A DNA stretch of 64,000 bases from Leptasterias polaris (lineage: Eukaryota; Echinodermata; Asteroidea; Forcipulatida; Asteriidae), in contig JAZGTN010000060.1 of assembly GCA_037783415.1 (NCBI GenBank), positions 310,001 through 374,000 of the forward strand. The letters are read 5' to 3'. A program made the translations under genes and the position numbers. A model generated the notes under the pieces. That model had not been told where the DNA came from. It saw only the letters and a list, made by a program, of their open reading frames with translations, and searched no databases. Positions 22,228-33,928 of this stretch are shown in pieces. The stretch's first letter is position 1, and every line of letters starts with the position of its first letter.

Positions 22228-22630
22228 TGTCACAATGCATATTAAAATTTGCCTTTATTTTCACTTACCTGTGGACAAAATGAGTCAGTCCAAAGTAAAT
22301 CTTACCTTTGGAACTAAATGGAGTAACCTTATTTGCATATTAACCAAACTAGTTATGGCTCCAAAGTGGAATGTGATCAGGCCATGGACTTCCAATGTAC
22401 TTCTTTGTTTGCATGTGACTTTTGTTGTACATTGTATACATACCCTTACTTTGGTTTTATATTGTAGTTCTTTGGATAGGTACTTTATAGGGGTTAACCT
22501 AGAATTACTAAGAGGATGGAAATAACAATAAAGTAGCAGTTCCATATAGGCTGCAGAACATAGTTTGTAATTGTCTCTTTATTGTTTATTGTATTAGTGT
22601 AGAAGGAAACAGTCAAACAATGAGTTAGAT

Positions 22631-22638
22631 TATATAAG
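22631..22638 (+). promoter_or_regulatory. LTR TATA box
   Basis: TATATAAG followed by GAGGGGTGCGGTTCAGTAC, a plausible core promoter that would define the U3/R boundary some 25-30 bp downstream. The same motif is at 30744-30751 in LTR 2 and 37354-37361 in LTR 3. Confidence 0.5.
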
Positions 22639-23620
22639 AGGGGTGCGGTTCAGTACAAAAGGGTGAAAACCAGTGAGGGGGTTTAGAATGTAGATGTAGA
22701 TGAAATGTGAGTTGAAGTGTGAACCGAAATCTGAGAGTGAGAGGTTGTGAGAGGGACTGCTAGCCACTGACCACCATGAGATTTGTGCATCAGTTGACAT
22801 AGATTGTAGATGTCAAAGCCTTTGCCCAGTAGATACTGCCACTGGGGCAAATCAACATCTGCATGCGGCATACGGGCCGTATAGTATACATGTATGGAGG
22901 CAGCACGACCCAACCAGCACGACTTTAAAGTAACGGACGCCGCTTTGGAAATCCGTAAGTTCTGTACCCTATACTTTTAAATTGTTGTATAAGGGAAACT
23001 GCATTGACTAATTTGATAACTAAATTTGCGTAAGCTCAAACAGTTGCTGAATTGCTGAATTGCTGAATTGCTAGAGATAAAATTGTATGTTGATTCAATA
23101 CCAAAGAAATGTGGAGGTGCATTGAAAGATGTATTATTCAAAGTAATTATCTTTCGCTGTGTAACCAAATTAAGTATTTCCCATGTTTCGATAGTTTTGG
23201 TTGGTTACTTTAAATTATAGATGGCCGTTGATAACGGGAGAGTTTGTAAGAAGAGAAGAGATACCTACCAAGAGACGAGGCTAAAGCACTACCTTTATGG
23301 ACTGGAGAGCCGTCATTGCCAGACTGAGTATGCTAGGCAGAGAAAGAGCAGGCTCCAAGATAGAGCACAACTCGTAGTCTACTCCCCAAACCAATAACAG
23401 TAATATCGGCAGAGTATCATTTCTGTATGAACAATATTATTAATTGAATGTATGAATGTGGTGAAGTGCCAGCCAGTACAAACACGAACGTTAAAACCCG
23501 AGTAGTTTTCATGTACTGTATTGGTTGCAGAGACGACCTTATTAATTTACGTGGAAAGCTCCAAGTAACCCCGGCTCAGTTCATGTAATTACTCGAGCCA
23601 AACAACTGTGAGAAAACCAT

Positions 23621-23742
23621 AATTTCTGTGTAAGTATATGTAATCATTGAATAAATTTGTCAATTCAAGTTTAAGAAGAAATGGACAGGATTTTGGCATT
23701 GGAACTTATTTTCTATCTGTTTATTTTGACACGGAAATGACA
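23621..23742 (+). repeat. internal copy of the LTR 3' terminus
   Basis: 122 bp from AATTTCTGTGTAAGTATATG to GACACGGAAATGACA, diverged from the true terminus at 23857-23978 but equal in length and containing the same AATAAA and TTATTTTCTATCTGTTTATT. All three LTRs have both copies. Confidence 0.85.
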
Positions 23743-23980
23743 GTGAGAAAGTATAAAACCCAAGGCTTGTGAGAAAACCAAATACAAACCTTAATAAGAA
23801 TTGAGGGTAATTTAACTTTTGCCAAATTTTCTTTTGAGCTGTTACATTTAAGTCGTAATTCCTGTGTAAATATTTGTAATCATTGAATAAATTTGTAAAT
23901 ACAAGTTTAAGAAGAAAAGGAAAGGATTCTGGACTTGGAACTTATTTTCTATCTGTTTATTTTGACCCGGAACTGACAAA

Positions 23981-23998
23981 TGGGGGCTTGTCCGGGAA
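23981..23998 (+). promoter_or_regulatory. primer binding site, tRNA-Pro, copy 1
   Basis: TGGGGGCTTGTCCGGGAA starts two bases after the LTR. It differs at two of 18 positions from the complement of the animal tRNA-Pro 3' end, the site used by murine-leukaemia-type retroviruses. Minus-strand DNA synthesis would start here. Confidence 0.8.
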
Positions 23999-24222
23999 CC
24001 TTAAAAAAAACAAAAAAATAAAAAATAAATTGAGTGAAATACACTTTCTAAAAGTTAATAGGTTCTTATATCCCTGAATCCTATATATGAAAATATTGGT
24101 ATGGTAAATTTAACACTGTTTGTATAATTGTATTTGTACAGGTTGGGTATTGCTCCTGCATACATGTAAGCGCTACAGCGAATGCATCGCAAGGATTTGG
24201 TAAGTGGTTGGTAAGTGTGAGA

Positions 24223-25614
24223 ATGGAGAAAGAATTAGAGAGAATCCGAGCACTAGGAGAGGCGTGTGATTTAAGTGGTCCTGAATTACTTGAATTTGTG
24301 AGAAATGAGCGTACAGAGAGAGAAAGACTTGCAAGAGATGAGCGTGCATATCAGCTTGAGCTTAAGCGCCAAGAACTTGAAATTAAAAGGCAAGACCAGG
24401 AACTCCTTAGAATGAAAATGAATCTTGAAACCATCAAACAAGAAAACTTAAATACCTCAGCGACAAATGGTGAAACGCCTGGCCACCAAAATAAAGCTCG
24501 CGCTCCCAAATTGCCGTTTTTTGACGATGCTAAAGACGATGTTGATGCATATCTTCAACGCTTTGAACGCTATGCCAAAAGTCAAAACTGGAATGAAGAT
24601 GAATGGGCCGTGAATTTAAGCGCGTTACTTAAGGGCAAAGCACTTGATGTTTATTCGCGTTTGGCATTAGGTGACGCAACCAACTACGCTTCCCTACGAG
24701 ATGCCTTGTTGAAAAGATTTCACTTAACAGCGCATGGTTTTCAGCAAAAATATAGAACTGCTAAACCAGAGGTACACGAAAGCGCTCCCCAATTTGCAGT
24801 GAGGTTAGATAACCTATTGACACGGTGGATTGAATTATCGAAATGCCAGAAAAGTTATGATGAAGTTACTGATTTGCTCATTCGTGAACAGTTTTTGAAC
24901 AGTGTAGATCCGACCTTAGCAATGTTTCTAAAGGAGCGAGATCCCAAATCAATCTCGGAAATGTCACTTATTGCAGAAAAGTACTGCGAAGCACACGGTG
25001 GCTTTGGAATGCAAATGGTTGCGAGAAGACCACCTCAACCGAATACAAGTTTCAAGAAACAGTATGAGCCAAAGCCATTTCAGAGGCAAACCAGTTTTTC
25101 GAAACCTCTGCAATCCCAGAACGATAGGCCTCCATTTCGAAATTCAATTGTCTGCTATAATTGTGGTAAACAAGGGCACATTGCGAAAGACTGTCGTGGC
25201 CGACCGAAATAAATAAATAGGGTAGCAACTGTTATCGCATCTGCCTTAACGGACCTCTTTGGTAATGAGGAAAAACCTCAAAGTACCACACACAAAGACG
25301 AAACATCAGTAGAAACTGTGGCATGCATGATGACGTCACACAATGTATTAAAACATAATTGCATGAAAGATGGTTTTGTAACTTTGAAGTGTGGGTATAA
25401 AATTCCTATAATGAGCATTGCATGTCGAGACAAAAACCCTAATGGTATGCCAGTGACTGAGGGATATGTGAATGAAGAGACGGTGAAAGTACTAAGAGAT
25501 ACAGGCTGTAGTGGAATTGTAGTTAGAAAGAAACTAGTCTTAGATAGGCAGTTAACGGGACAAATCAAATCATGTACTAGCAGACGGCACAATCCGTCAA
25601 GCTCCCGTAGCTAA
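24223..25614 (+). pseudogene. gag-pro: gypsy gag-protease, copy 1 (nonsense mutation)
   Basis: Gag packages element RNA and protease cleaves the polyprotein. The frame opens at the ATG at 24223. An N-terminal charged coiled-coil (about residues 1-75) is followed by a capsid region with PKLPFFDD and a helical segment LLIREQFLNSVDPTLAMFLKERDP, which resembles the SCAN domain. A CCHC knuckle (CYNCGKQGHIAKDC) ends the chain. Directly after it, TAA at 25210-25212 replaces the GAA seen at the same place in copy 2, a single G-to-T change. The same frame continues beyond the stop into the protease, with the active-site DTGCSG near 25498-25515. It then loses frame near 25575 and ends at 25614. Gag alone could still be made. 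Confidence 0.9.
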
Positions 25615-26615
25615 AGTTGACATTAGTACACCATATTTTGTTGGATGCTCAGATGTCTTATGCATAGACAACCCAGTATATGACCTAATTGTAGGTAATG
25701 TAAATGGTGCTAGGGATCCTAGAAACCCTGATCCTAACTGGAAACATAGAGTAGATAAAACTAAGAAGAAAGATGATGAACTTCAAACAAACACCGGGAT
25801 AGACATTGAATGTATGGAAACGAGTGCAGTACAAACTAGGGCACAAGTGAAACAAACAGAAAAGCCTCTAAAGAAACTTAAGGTTCTTGAAACAATGCCT
25901 GAGATAGACAGAGATCAAATCCGAGAGGCACAGAAAAGTGACCCTTCACTCAAGAGAGTCAGAGAGCTAGCCCAGACTGATGATCAAAAGCATAGCAAAA
26001 ACGGGGCAAGTTCAAAATTCTTCTGGCTAAAAGACTTGCTGTATCGTGAGTTTAAATCTCCAAAACTTGATTTTGGTCAATCCTGTACACAACTCGTTGT
26101 ACCATCAGAGTTTCAAGTACATGTCATGAAAATTGCACATGAATCAATACTTGGTGGCCACCAGGGCCCTGCTAAAACCGCAGAAAAGGTCTTAAGCAAT
26201 TTTTTCTGGCCTGGGGTACATGCGGACATTACTAGATTTTGTCGCTCATGTGATATTTGTCAAAGAACCCTGCCCAAAGGTAAAGTTGGTAAAGTTCCCC
26301 TTGGGAAGATGCCACTCATTGATACACCCTTCCAAAGAGTTGCTATTGATATTATTGGACCAATCCATCCAATTTCTGAAAGCGGTAATCGTTATGTGCT
26401 GACCCTAGTTGATTACGCGACAAGGTACCCTGAGGCAATCCCATTACGCAGTATCGAGACTACACGAGTAGCGGAAGCCATGGTAGAAATTTTCACACGC
26501 GTAGGAATACCAAAGGAAATTCTAACCGATCAAGGGTCGCAATTCACCTCTCAATTAATGACTGAAATTAGCCGACTATTGTCTATACGCCAACTCACCA
26601 CCACACCGTACCATC

Positions 26616-28095
26616 TCCCTCCTCTCAATGTGCTACAAACTGTTAGAGCGGATCATCCTCCATCGCATCAAGCCAATCATAGAGGAAGTACTTCAAATCG
26701 AGCAAGCAGGTTTCCGTTCTGGCAGAAGTACTCAAGATCAAGTTCTTGCACTCACCACCTACATTGAAAACGGATACCAGCAACGCTTAAAGACTGGCGC
26801 CGTTTTTCTCGATCTGACTGCTGCATACGACACTGTATGGCACAAAGGTCTGCTAGTCAAAATCGCTAAAGTCTTACCACGCTGGGCTGTTGACACAGTT
26901 GAACTGCTGTTGCAACAACGACGGTTTCGTGTCCATATGGGAGACACAAGCAGCTCCTGGAGAATGCAGAAGAACGGCTTGCCACAAGGATCAGTTCTGG
27001 CACCCATCCTGTTCAATCTGTACACAAATGACCTCCCAGCCACCATGTGCCGAAAGTTCATCTATGCTGACGACATCTGCCTTGCCCATCAAGCAGGAAA
27101 GTTTGAAGACCTCGGCTCCACTATCAACGATGACATAGCAAAGATCAGTGAATACTGTAAACGCTGGCGACTTCAGCCCAGTGTCGCCAAAACAGTATCC
27201 AGTGTTTTTCACCTGCACAATGCCAGAAGCGACCAAGAGCTAGACATCTTTCTCAACGGAAAACGTTTGAGCCACGCCCCCAGACCGACTTATCTTGGCG
27301 TCACCCTGGACCGTACACTCACCTTCAAACCTCACCTCCAGAAAGTGGCTGCCAAAATTCGGACCAGAAACAACTTGATCCACATGCTCGCCGGTACAAC
27401 CTGGGGAGCAAAGGCAAAGACACTCCGTTCATCTGCTCTAGCCCTTTGCTACTCAGTGGCTGAGTACTGTGCTCCAGTTTGGAGGAACTCTGTCCACACC
27501 AGTCTCGTCGACGTCCAACTAAACGACACTATGAGAACCATCACTGGTGCCGTTCGCTGTACAAGGACAGATTGGCTCCCAGTCCTGAGCAACATTGCCC
27601 CTCCAGACATCCGAAGAGAGATTGCCACATCAAGGCTGGTCTGTAAGATCCAATCCAATCCTGACCTCCCTCTCCTCAGTGACCTTGACTTCCACCCTAG
27701 GCCTAGACTTAAGTCTAGAAACCCAATCTGGTCCAATGTACCGGACAGTGCAGTGACCGCTAAAGATCTGTGGCGCACACGGTGGCGACCATACCGACGT
27801 CCCGCACAAGTTCCTGGTCGCCGACCCCACCATCCAGCTGCCGGGAATGGACCTCCCCCGCGGCCACTGGTGCCTCTTGAACCGGTTCCGTACCGACGCA
27901 GGGCCATGCCGCAGTAGCCTACACAAGTGGGGCTACCTTGCGTCTCCGCTTTGTGACTGTGGCGAACCCCAGACGATGCGCCATGTGATAGTCGACTGCC
28001 CACTCTCTCACCTTGATGGCGGCATCGAAGCCCTTCACCTGGCTGAGGACCCAGCTGTAAACTGGCTTACGGACTTTAGAACGAGATCAGTATAG
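26616..28095 (+). pseudogene. LINE reverse transcriptase fragment, frameshifted
   Basis: The translated fragment starts at SLLSMCYKLLERI, part of an RT motif. It continues with AGFRSGRSTQDQV, FLDLTAAYDTVWH (catalytic Asp near residue 62 from the ATG at 26628), GLPQGSVLAPILF and YADD (about 146-149). The first frame ends at 27917. Conserved C-terminal sequence (LPRGHWCLLNRFRTDAGPC, then a CDCG...QTMRHVIVDC motif) lies in another frame ending at 28095, so a 1-nt-type frameshift has occurred around 27780-27795. The AYDTVW style and C-terminal Cys/His motif resemble Jockey/I-group LINEs and differ from the other two LINEs in the window. Endonuclease and the start of RT are missing. Confidence 0.85.
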
Positions 28096-28111
28096 CATAC
28101 GACATCATCAT
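26616..28111 (+). mobile_element. 5'-truncated LINE inserted in gypsy integrase
   Basis: A 12-bp duplication, CACCGTACCATC, lies at 26604-26615 and 28112-28123. Copy 2 has one uninterrupted copy at the same place, which proves the insertion. The element begins in the middle of an RT motif, shows typical LINE 5' truncation, and ends in an ATC-type tail (GACATCATCATC). It is absent from copy 2, so it arrived after the array formed or only in this copy's lineage. Confidence 0.95.
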
Positions 28112-30051
28112 CACCGTACCATCCCGCATGTAATGGCTTAGTCGAGCGGTTCAATGGCACTCTGAAACAAATACTTGAAAGATTGTGCGCCGAAAAGCCT
28201 CGCGATTGGGATCGCTACATCGGCCCATTACTATTTGCATACCGTGAAACCCCACAAGCTAGTACAGGTTTTGCTCCTTTTGAACTTCTCTACGGGCGCC
28301 CTGTTCGTGGTCCAATGACAATATTGAAAGAGTTATGGACCGGTCATAATTCTGACGATCAAGAAATACGCACCACTTACCAATATGTTCTCGATCTGCG
28401 CAACCGCATCGATGAAACTTGCAAAATAGCCCAAGAAGAATTGAGTAAGTCAGCTGCGCGGCACAAACACTACTACGATAGAAAGACAAGAGTGCGAAGT
28501 TTCAAGCCAGGTGATTATGTGCTACTTCTTTTACCCACTGACCACAATAAGCTGCTCCTTCAGTGGAAAGGACCCTTCCTTGTCACTGAAAAAGTCACTC
28601 CAGTAGATTTTCGCATAGATCTTCATGGAAAACAAAAAGTTTTCCACGCAAATCTGCTCAAGTTGTATATCAGCCGGTCCGACCCACAATCAACCAAACA
28701 TGTTGAACCAACAGACGCAAACGAAATTTGTAATATTTTTGAATGCGCATCCGTGTCGGTCATAGAATGTGAAAATGAAGATTTGCCAGATGAACAATCA
28801 GAAGAACCAAAGTTTGATAATCAAATCTTACACACACCATCACTTCATGCCAAAGAATCGATCGAAGATGTTGAAATTAGCTCAGATTTATCTACAATGC
28901 AACAAAAAGAAGTTAGACGACTGTTAGGAAATTTTCGTGATGTAATGACGGATGTTCCCGGAGAAACAAATCTAGGTCAGCATGACATAAAACTCACCGT
29001 GAACGAACCGATTAGAAGCAAACCGTATCCCACACCATTTTCACAAATAGAAACGGTCAAAACGGAGATTCATGATATGATGAAATTGAACATTATTGAG
29101 AAATCTGACTCACCCTACTCATCACCCATTGTTCTAGTTAAAAACCCTGATGGTAGCAACCGATTTTGTATTGACTTCCGGAAGTTGAACAAAATAACAA
29201 CGTTTGATGCTGAGCCAATACCAAACCCAGAACAGATATTCTCTAAGCTCTCAAATGACCACTACTTCACCAAAATTGATCTTAGTAAAGGATATTGGCA
29301 GATTCCCATGTCTCCAGAAGCCAAGGAAAAAACTGCCTTCATCACTCCCACTGGACTCTATCAATTTAAGGTGATGCCTTTTGGCTTAATTAATGCACCA
29401 GCCACTTTTAGTCGAGTCATGCGTACATTGCTAGAAGGACTAGATCATGTAGATAACTATATCGATGACATACTAGTGCACACTAAATCATGGGAGGTTC
29501 ATATGGCTGTTCTCAATGAACTGATGCTTCGACTTAGGAAGACGGGTCTGACAGCAAGACCAAGTAAGTGCTCAGTCGGGAACCAGACTGTTGAATTTCT
29601 AGGTCACAAAATTGGTCAGGGAAAACTTACACCGCAACTCAACAAAATTGAGAAAATCAAAAATGCATCTCCCCCCGTCACCAAGAAACAGTTAAGATCC
29701 TTTTTAGGATTGGCGGGATACTATCGCAAATTTGTGCCAAACTATGCCGCCATTGCTTCACCACTAACCGATAAGACAAAAAATTGTGAGCCTAACAAAA
29801 TAGTCTGGGGGCCTAGCCAACAATTAGCCTTCGATGCACTGAAACAAAGTCTAGTTACAGCTCCAATTCTTCATCTTCCAAACTTAGATATTTCATTCAC
29901 GTTGCGCACTGATGCATCCGACTTAGGAATAGGGGCAATCTTACTCCAAGAACACGAAGATGAAAAACACCCAGTTGCTTATGCGAGCAGGAAATTATTA
30001 CAACGTGAACGAAATTACTCAACCATCGAAAAGGAATGCCTTGCACTTGTC

Positions 30052-30262
30052 TGGGGGGGTTCAAAAGTATCAACCCTACTTGTATGGAAAACCATTTCAC
30101 ATTGAGACAGATCACCAACCATTGGCCTATATGCAAAAGGCTAAAGTAGCAAATGCGAGGATCATGAGATGGGCTCTCTCCCTGCAACCTTACCAGTACC
30201 ATATTGTAGCTATCAAAGGTTCCAACAATGTTGGGGCAGACTACCTTAGTAGGGCAGTGTAG
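30052..30262 (+). pseudogene. RNase H C-terminal half, copy 1 (out of frame)
   Basis: GVQKYQPYLYGKPFHIETDHQPLAYM and the following residues to ADYLSRAV are the typical end of a gypsy RNase H, but in a different frame from the upstream half. The switch point is the run of seven G at 30053-30059, where six would keep the frame. No env-like frame follows before the polypurine tract. Confidence 0.85.
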
Positions 30263-30325
30263 TAAACAGCAAGTTTGTAAAATAAATGTATCATGTCTTT
30301 CGGCAGAAAATGAAACATTTTCTTT

Positions 30326-30340
30326 TAAAAAGGGAGTAAA
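30326..30340 (+). promoter_or_regulatory. polypurine tract, copy 1
   Basis: AAAAAGGGAGTAAA immediately precedes LTR 2 and would prime plus-strand DNA synthesis. Confidence 0.7.
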
Positions 30341-32093
30341 TGTCACAATGCATATTAAAATTTGCCTTTATTTTCACTTACCTGTGGACAAAATGAGTCA
30401 GTCCAAAGTAAATCTTACCTTTGGAACTAAATGGAGTAACCTTATTTGCATATTAACCAAACTAGTTATGGCTCCAAAGTGGAATGTGATCAGGCCATGG
30501 ACTTCCAATGTACTTCTTTGTTTGCATGTGACTTTTGTTGTACATTGTATACATACCCTTACTTTGGTTTTATATTGTAGTTCTTTGGATAGGTACTTTA
30601 TAGGGGTTAACCTAGAATTACTAAGAGGATGGAAATAACAATAAAGTAGCAGTTCCATATAGGCTGCAGAACATAGTTTGTAATTGTCTCTTTATTGTTT
30701 ATTGTATTAGTGTAGAAGGAAACAGTCAAACAATGAGTTAGATTATATAAGAGGGGTGCGGTTCAGTACAAAAGGGTGAAAACCAGTGAGGGGGTTTAGA
30801 ATGTAGATGTAGATGAAATGTGAGTTGAAGTGTGAACCGAAATCTGAGAGTGAGAGGTTGTGAGAGGGACTGCTAGCCACTGACCACCATGAGATTTGTG
30901 CATCAGTTGACATAGATTGTAGATGTCAAAGCCTTTGCCCAGTAGATACTGCCACTGGGGCAAATCAACATCTGCATGCGGCATACGGGCCGTATAGTAT
31001 ACATGTATGGAGGCAGCACGACCCAACCAGCACGACTTTAAAGTAACGGACGCCGCTTTGGAAATCCGTAAGTTCTGTACCCTATACTTTTAAATTGTTG
31101 TATAAGGGAAACTGCATTGACTAATTTGATAACTAAATTTGCGTAAGCTCAAACAGTTGCTGAATTGCTGAATTGCTGAATTGCTAGAGATAAAATTGTA
31201 TGTTGATTCAATACCAAAGAAATGTGGAGGTGCATTGAAAGATGTATTATTCAAAGTAATTATCTTTCGCTGTGTAACCAAATTAAGTATTTCCCATGTT
31301 TCGATAGTTTTGGTTGGTTACTTTAACTTATAGATGGCCGTTGATAACGGGAGAGTTTGTAAGAAGAGAAGAGATACCTACCAAGAGACGAGGCTAAAGC
31401 ACTACCTTTATGGACTGGAGAGCCGTCATTGCCAGACTGAGTATGCTAGGCAGAGAAAGAGCAGGCTCCAAGATAGAGCACAACTCGTAGTCTACTCCCC
31501 AAACCAATAACAGTAATATCGGCAGAGTATCATTTCTGTATGAACAATATTATTAATTGAATGTATGAATGTGGTGAAGTGCCAGCCAGTACAAACACGA
31601 ACGTTAAAACCCAAGAGTAGTTTTCATGTACTGTATTGGTTGCAGAGACGACCTTATTAATTTACGTGGAAAGCTCCAAGTAACCCCGGCTCAGTTCATG
31701 TAATTACTCGAGCCAAACAACTGAGAGAAAACCATAATTTCTGTGTAAGTATATGTAATCATTGAATAAATTTGTCAATTCAAGTTTAAGAAGAAATGGA
31801 CAGGATTTTGGCATTGGAACTTATTTTCTATCTGTTTATTTTGACACGGAAATGACAGTGAGAAAGTATAAAACCCAAGGCTTGTGAGAAAACCAAATAC
31901 AAACCTTAATAAGAATTGAGGGTAATTTAACTTTTGCCAAATTTTCTTTTGAGCTGTTACATTTAAGTCGTAATTCCTGTGTAAATATTTGTAATCATTG
32001 AATAAATTTGTAAATACAAGTTTAAGAAGAAAAGGAAAGGATTCTGGACTTGGAACTTATTTTCTATCTGTTTATTTTGACCCGGAACTGACA
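30341..32093 (+). repeat. gypsy LTR 2 (shared central LTR)
   Basis: 1753 bp with the same termini as LTR 1. It acts as the 3' LTR of copy 1 and the 5' LTR of copy 2. It differs from LTR 1 by a 2-bp indel near 31614 and two substitutions seen by eye (TTAACTTATAG and AACTGAGAG). No target duplication surrounds it. Confidence 0.9.
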
Positions 32094-32095
32094 AA

Positions 32096-32113
32096 TGGGG
32101 GCTTGTCCGGGAA
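32096..32113 (+). promoter_or_regulatory. primer binding site, tRNA-Pro, copy 2
   Basis: Identical to the copy 1 site (TGGGGGCTTGTCCGGGAA), two bases after the LTR. Confidence 0.8.
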
Positions 32114-32337
32114 CCTTAAAAAAAACAAAAAAATAAAAAATAAATTGAGTGAAATACACTTTCTAAAAGTTAATAGGTTCTTATATCCCTGAATCCTATA
32201 TATGAAAATATTGGTATGGTAAATTTAACACTGTTTGTATAATTGTATTTGTACAGGTTGGGTATTGCTCCTGCATACATGTAAGCGCTACAGCGAATGC
32301 ATCGCAAGGATTTGGTAAGTGGTTGGTAAGTGTGAGA

Positions 32338-33729
32338 ATGGAGAAAGAATTAGAGAGAATCCGAGCACTAGGAGAGGCGTGTGATTTAAGTGGTCCTGAA
32401 TTACTTGAATTTGTGAGAAATGAGCGTACAGAGAGAGAAAGACTTGCAAGAGATGAGCGTGCATATCAGCTTGAGCTTAAGCGCCAAGAACTTGAAATTA
32501 AAAGGCAAGACCAGGAACTCCTTAGAATGAAAATGAATCTTGAAACCATCAAACAAGAAAACTTAAATACCTCAGCGACAAATGGTGAAACGCCTGGCCA
32601 CCAAAATAAAGCTCGCGCTCCCAAATTGCCGTTTTTTGACGATGCTAAAGACGATGTTGATGCATATCTTCAACGCTTTGAACGCTATGCCAAAAGTCAA
32701 AACTGGAATGAAGATGAATGGGCCGTGAATTTAAGCGCGTTACTTAAGGGCAAAGCACTTGATGTTTATTCGCGTTTGGCATTAGGTGACGCAACCAACT
32801 ACGCTTCCCTACGAGATGCCTTGTTGAAAAGATTTCACTTAACAGCGCATGGTTTTCAGCAAAAATATAGAACTGCTAAACCAGAGGTACACGAAAGCGC
32901 TCCCCAATTTGCAGTGAGGTTAGATAACCTATTGACACGGTGGATTGAATTATCGAAATGCCAGAAAAGTTATGATGAAGTTACTGATTTGCTCATTCGT
33001 GAACAGTTTTTGAACAGTGTAGATCCGACCTTAGCAATGTTTCTAAAGGAGCGAGATCCCAAATCAATCTCGGAAATGTCACTTATTGCAGAAAAGTACT
33101 GCGAAGCACACGGTGGCTTTGGAATGCAAATGGTTGCGAGAAGACCACCTCAACCGAATACAAGTTTCAAGAAACAGTATGAGCCAAAGCCATTTCAGAG
33201 GCAAACCAGTTTTTCGAAACCTCTGCAATCCCAGAACGATAGGCCTCCATTTCGAAATTCAATTGTCTGCTATAATTGTGGTAAACAAGGGCACATTGCG
33301 AAAGACTGTCGTGGCCGACCGAAAGAAATAAATAGGGTAGCAACTGTTATCGCATCTGCCTTAACGGACCTCTTTGGTAATGAGGAAAAACCTCAAAGTA
33401 CCACACACAAAGACGAAACATCAGTAGAAACTGTGGCATGCATGATGACGTCACACAATGTATTAAAACATAATTGCATGAAAGATGGTTTTGTAACTTT
33501 GAAGTGTGGGTATAAAATTCCTATAATGAGCATTGCATGTCGAGACAAAAACCCTAATGGTATGCCAGTGACTGAGGGATATGTGAATGAAGAGACGGTG
33601 AAAGTACTAAGAGATACAGGCTGTAGTGGAATTGTAGTTAGAAAGAAACTAGTCTTAGATAGGCAGTTAACGGGACAAATCAAATCATGTACTAGCAGAC
33701 GGCACAATCCGTCAAGCTCCCGTAGCTAA
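32338..33729 (+). CDS. gag-pro: gypsy Gag-protease, copy 2
   Basis: 463 residues from the ATG at 32338. The open frame extends a few codons upstream from 32323 without an ATG. Domains in order are a charged coiled-coil (residues 1-75), a capsid with a SCAN-like helical segment (about 150-270), a linker rich in Pro/Gln/Phe, one CCHC zinc knuckle (about 313-326), and an aspartic protease start with DTGCSG (about 421). Gag assembles the particle and binds RNA; protease matures it. Unlike copy 1 there is no stop after the knuckle. The frame leaves the protease about 25 residues after the active site, ending in an unrelated Ser/Arg-rich tail. The protease continuation lies in the pol frame, consistent with loss of two bases near 33690, also present in copy 1. 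Confidence 0.9.
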   Translation: MEKELERIRALGEACDLSGPELLEFVRNERTERERLARDERAYQLELKRQELEIKRQDQELLRMKMNLETIKQENLNTSATNGETPGHQNKARAPKLPFFDDAKDDVDAYLQRFERYAKSQNWNEDEWAVNLSALLKGKALDVYSRLALGDATNYASLRDALLKRFHLTAHGFQQKYRTAKPEVHESAPQFAVRLDNLLTRWIELSKCQKSYDEVTDLLIREQFLNSVDPTLAMFLKERDPKSISEMSLIAEKYCEAHGGFGMQMVARRPPQPNTSFKKQYEPKPFQRQTSFSKPLQSQNDRPPFRNSIVCYNCGKQGHIAKDCRGRPKEINRVATVIASALTDLFGNEEKPQSTTHKDETSVETVACMMTSHNVLKHNCMKDGFVTLKCGYKIPIMSIACRDKNPNGMPVTEGYVNEETVKVLRDTGCSGIVVRKKLVLDRQLTGQIKSCTSRRHNPSSSRS

Positions 33730-33928
33730 AGTTGACATTAGTACACCATATTTTGTTGGATGCTCAGATGTCTTATGCATAGACAACCCAGTATATGACC
33801 TAATTGTAGGTAATGTAAATGGTGCTAGGGATCCTAGAAACCCTGATCCTAACTGGAAACATAGAGTAGATAAAACTAAGAAGAAAGATGATGAACTTCA
33901 AACAAACACCGGGATAGACATTGAATGT

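Larger units (their letters stand above)
22228..23978 (+). repeat. gypsy LTR 1 (5')
   Basis: 1751 bp, beginning TGTCACAATG and ending GACCCGGAACTGACA (TG...CA). A TATA-like TATATAAG lies at 22631-22638. Two AATAAA signals are at 23650 and 23886. It contains three to four GCTGAATT units near 23045. The last 122 bp repeat 23621-23742. Compared with LTR 3 I see about two substitutions and two small indels, so divergence is very low. Confidence 0.9.
25577..30105 (+). pseudogene. pol: gypsy pol (INT-RT-RNase H), copy 1, interrupted by LINE
   Basis: The second frame resumes the protease C-terminus and runs into integrase. The first ATG is at 25814. The H2C2 zinc region and the first two catalytic aspartates (VAIDIIGP and ILTDQGSQF) are intact. 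At 26604-26615 the frame is broken by a 1.5-kb LINE flanked by CACCGTACCATC, and pol resumes at 28124 with the catalytic Glu (LVERFNG). After the insertion the RT (SPIVLVKNPDG, IDLSKGYW, YIDD) and RNase H start (LRTDASD) read cleanly to 30105, where a frameshift in a G run truncates RNase H. Relative to copy 2 it lacks one codon (near 25968) and has a few substitutions. It cannot give a functional integrase. Confidence 0.9.

Noticed and set aside
22184..22525. Open frame of about 113 codons at the gypsy left edge, repeated at the other LTRs
   Set aside because: It lies inside the LTR and has no recognisable domain; its conservation is simply LTR identity.
30262..30340. env-like gene between RNase H and the 3' LTR
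   Set aside because: Only about 80 bp separate the end of pol from the LTR, so there is no room for one.
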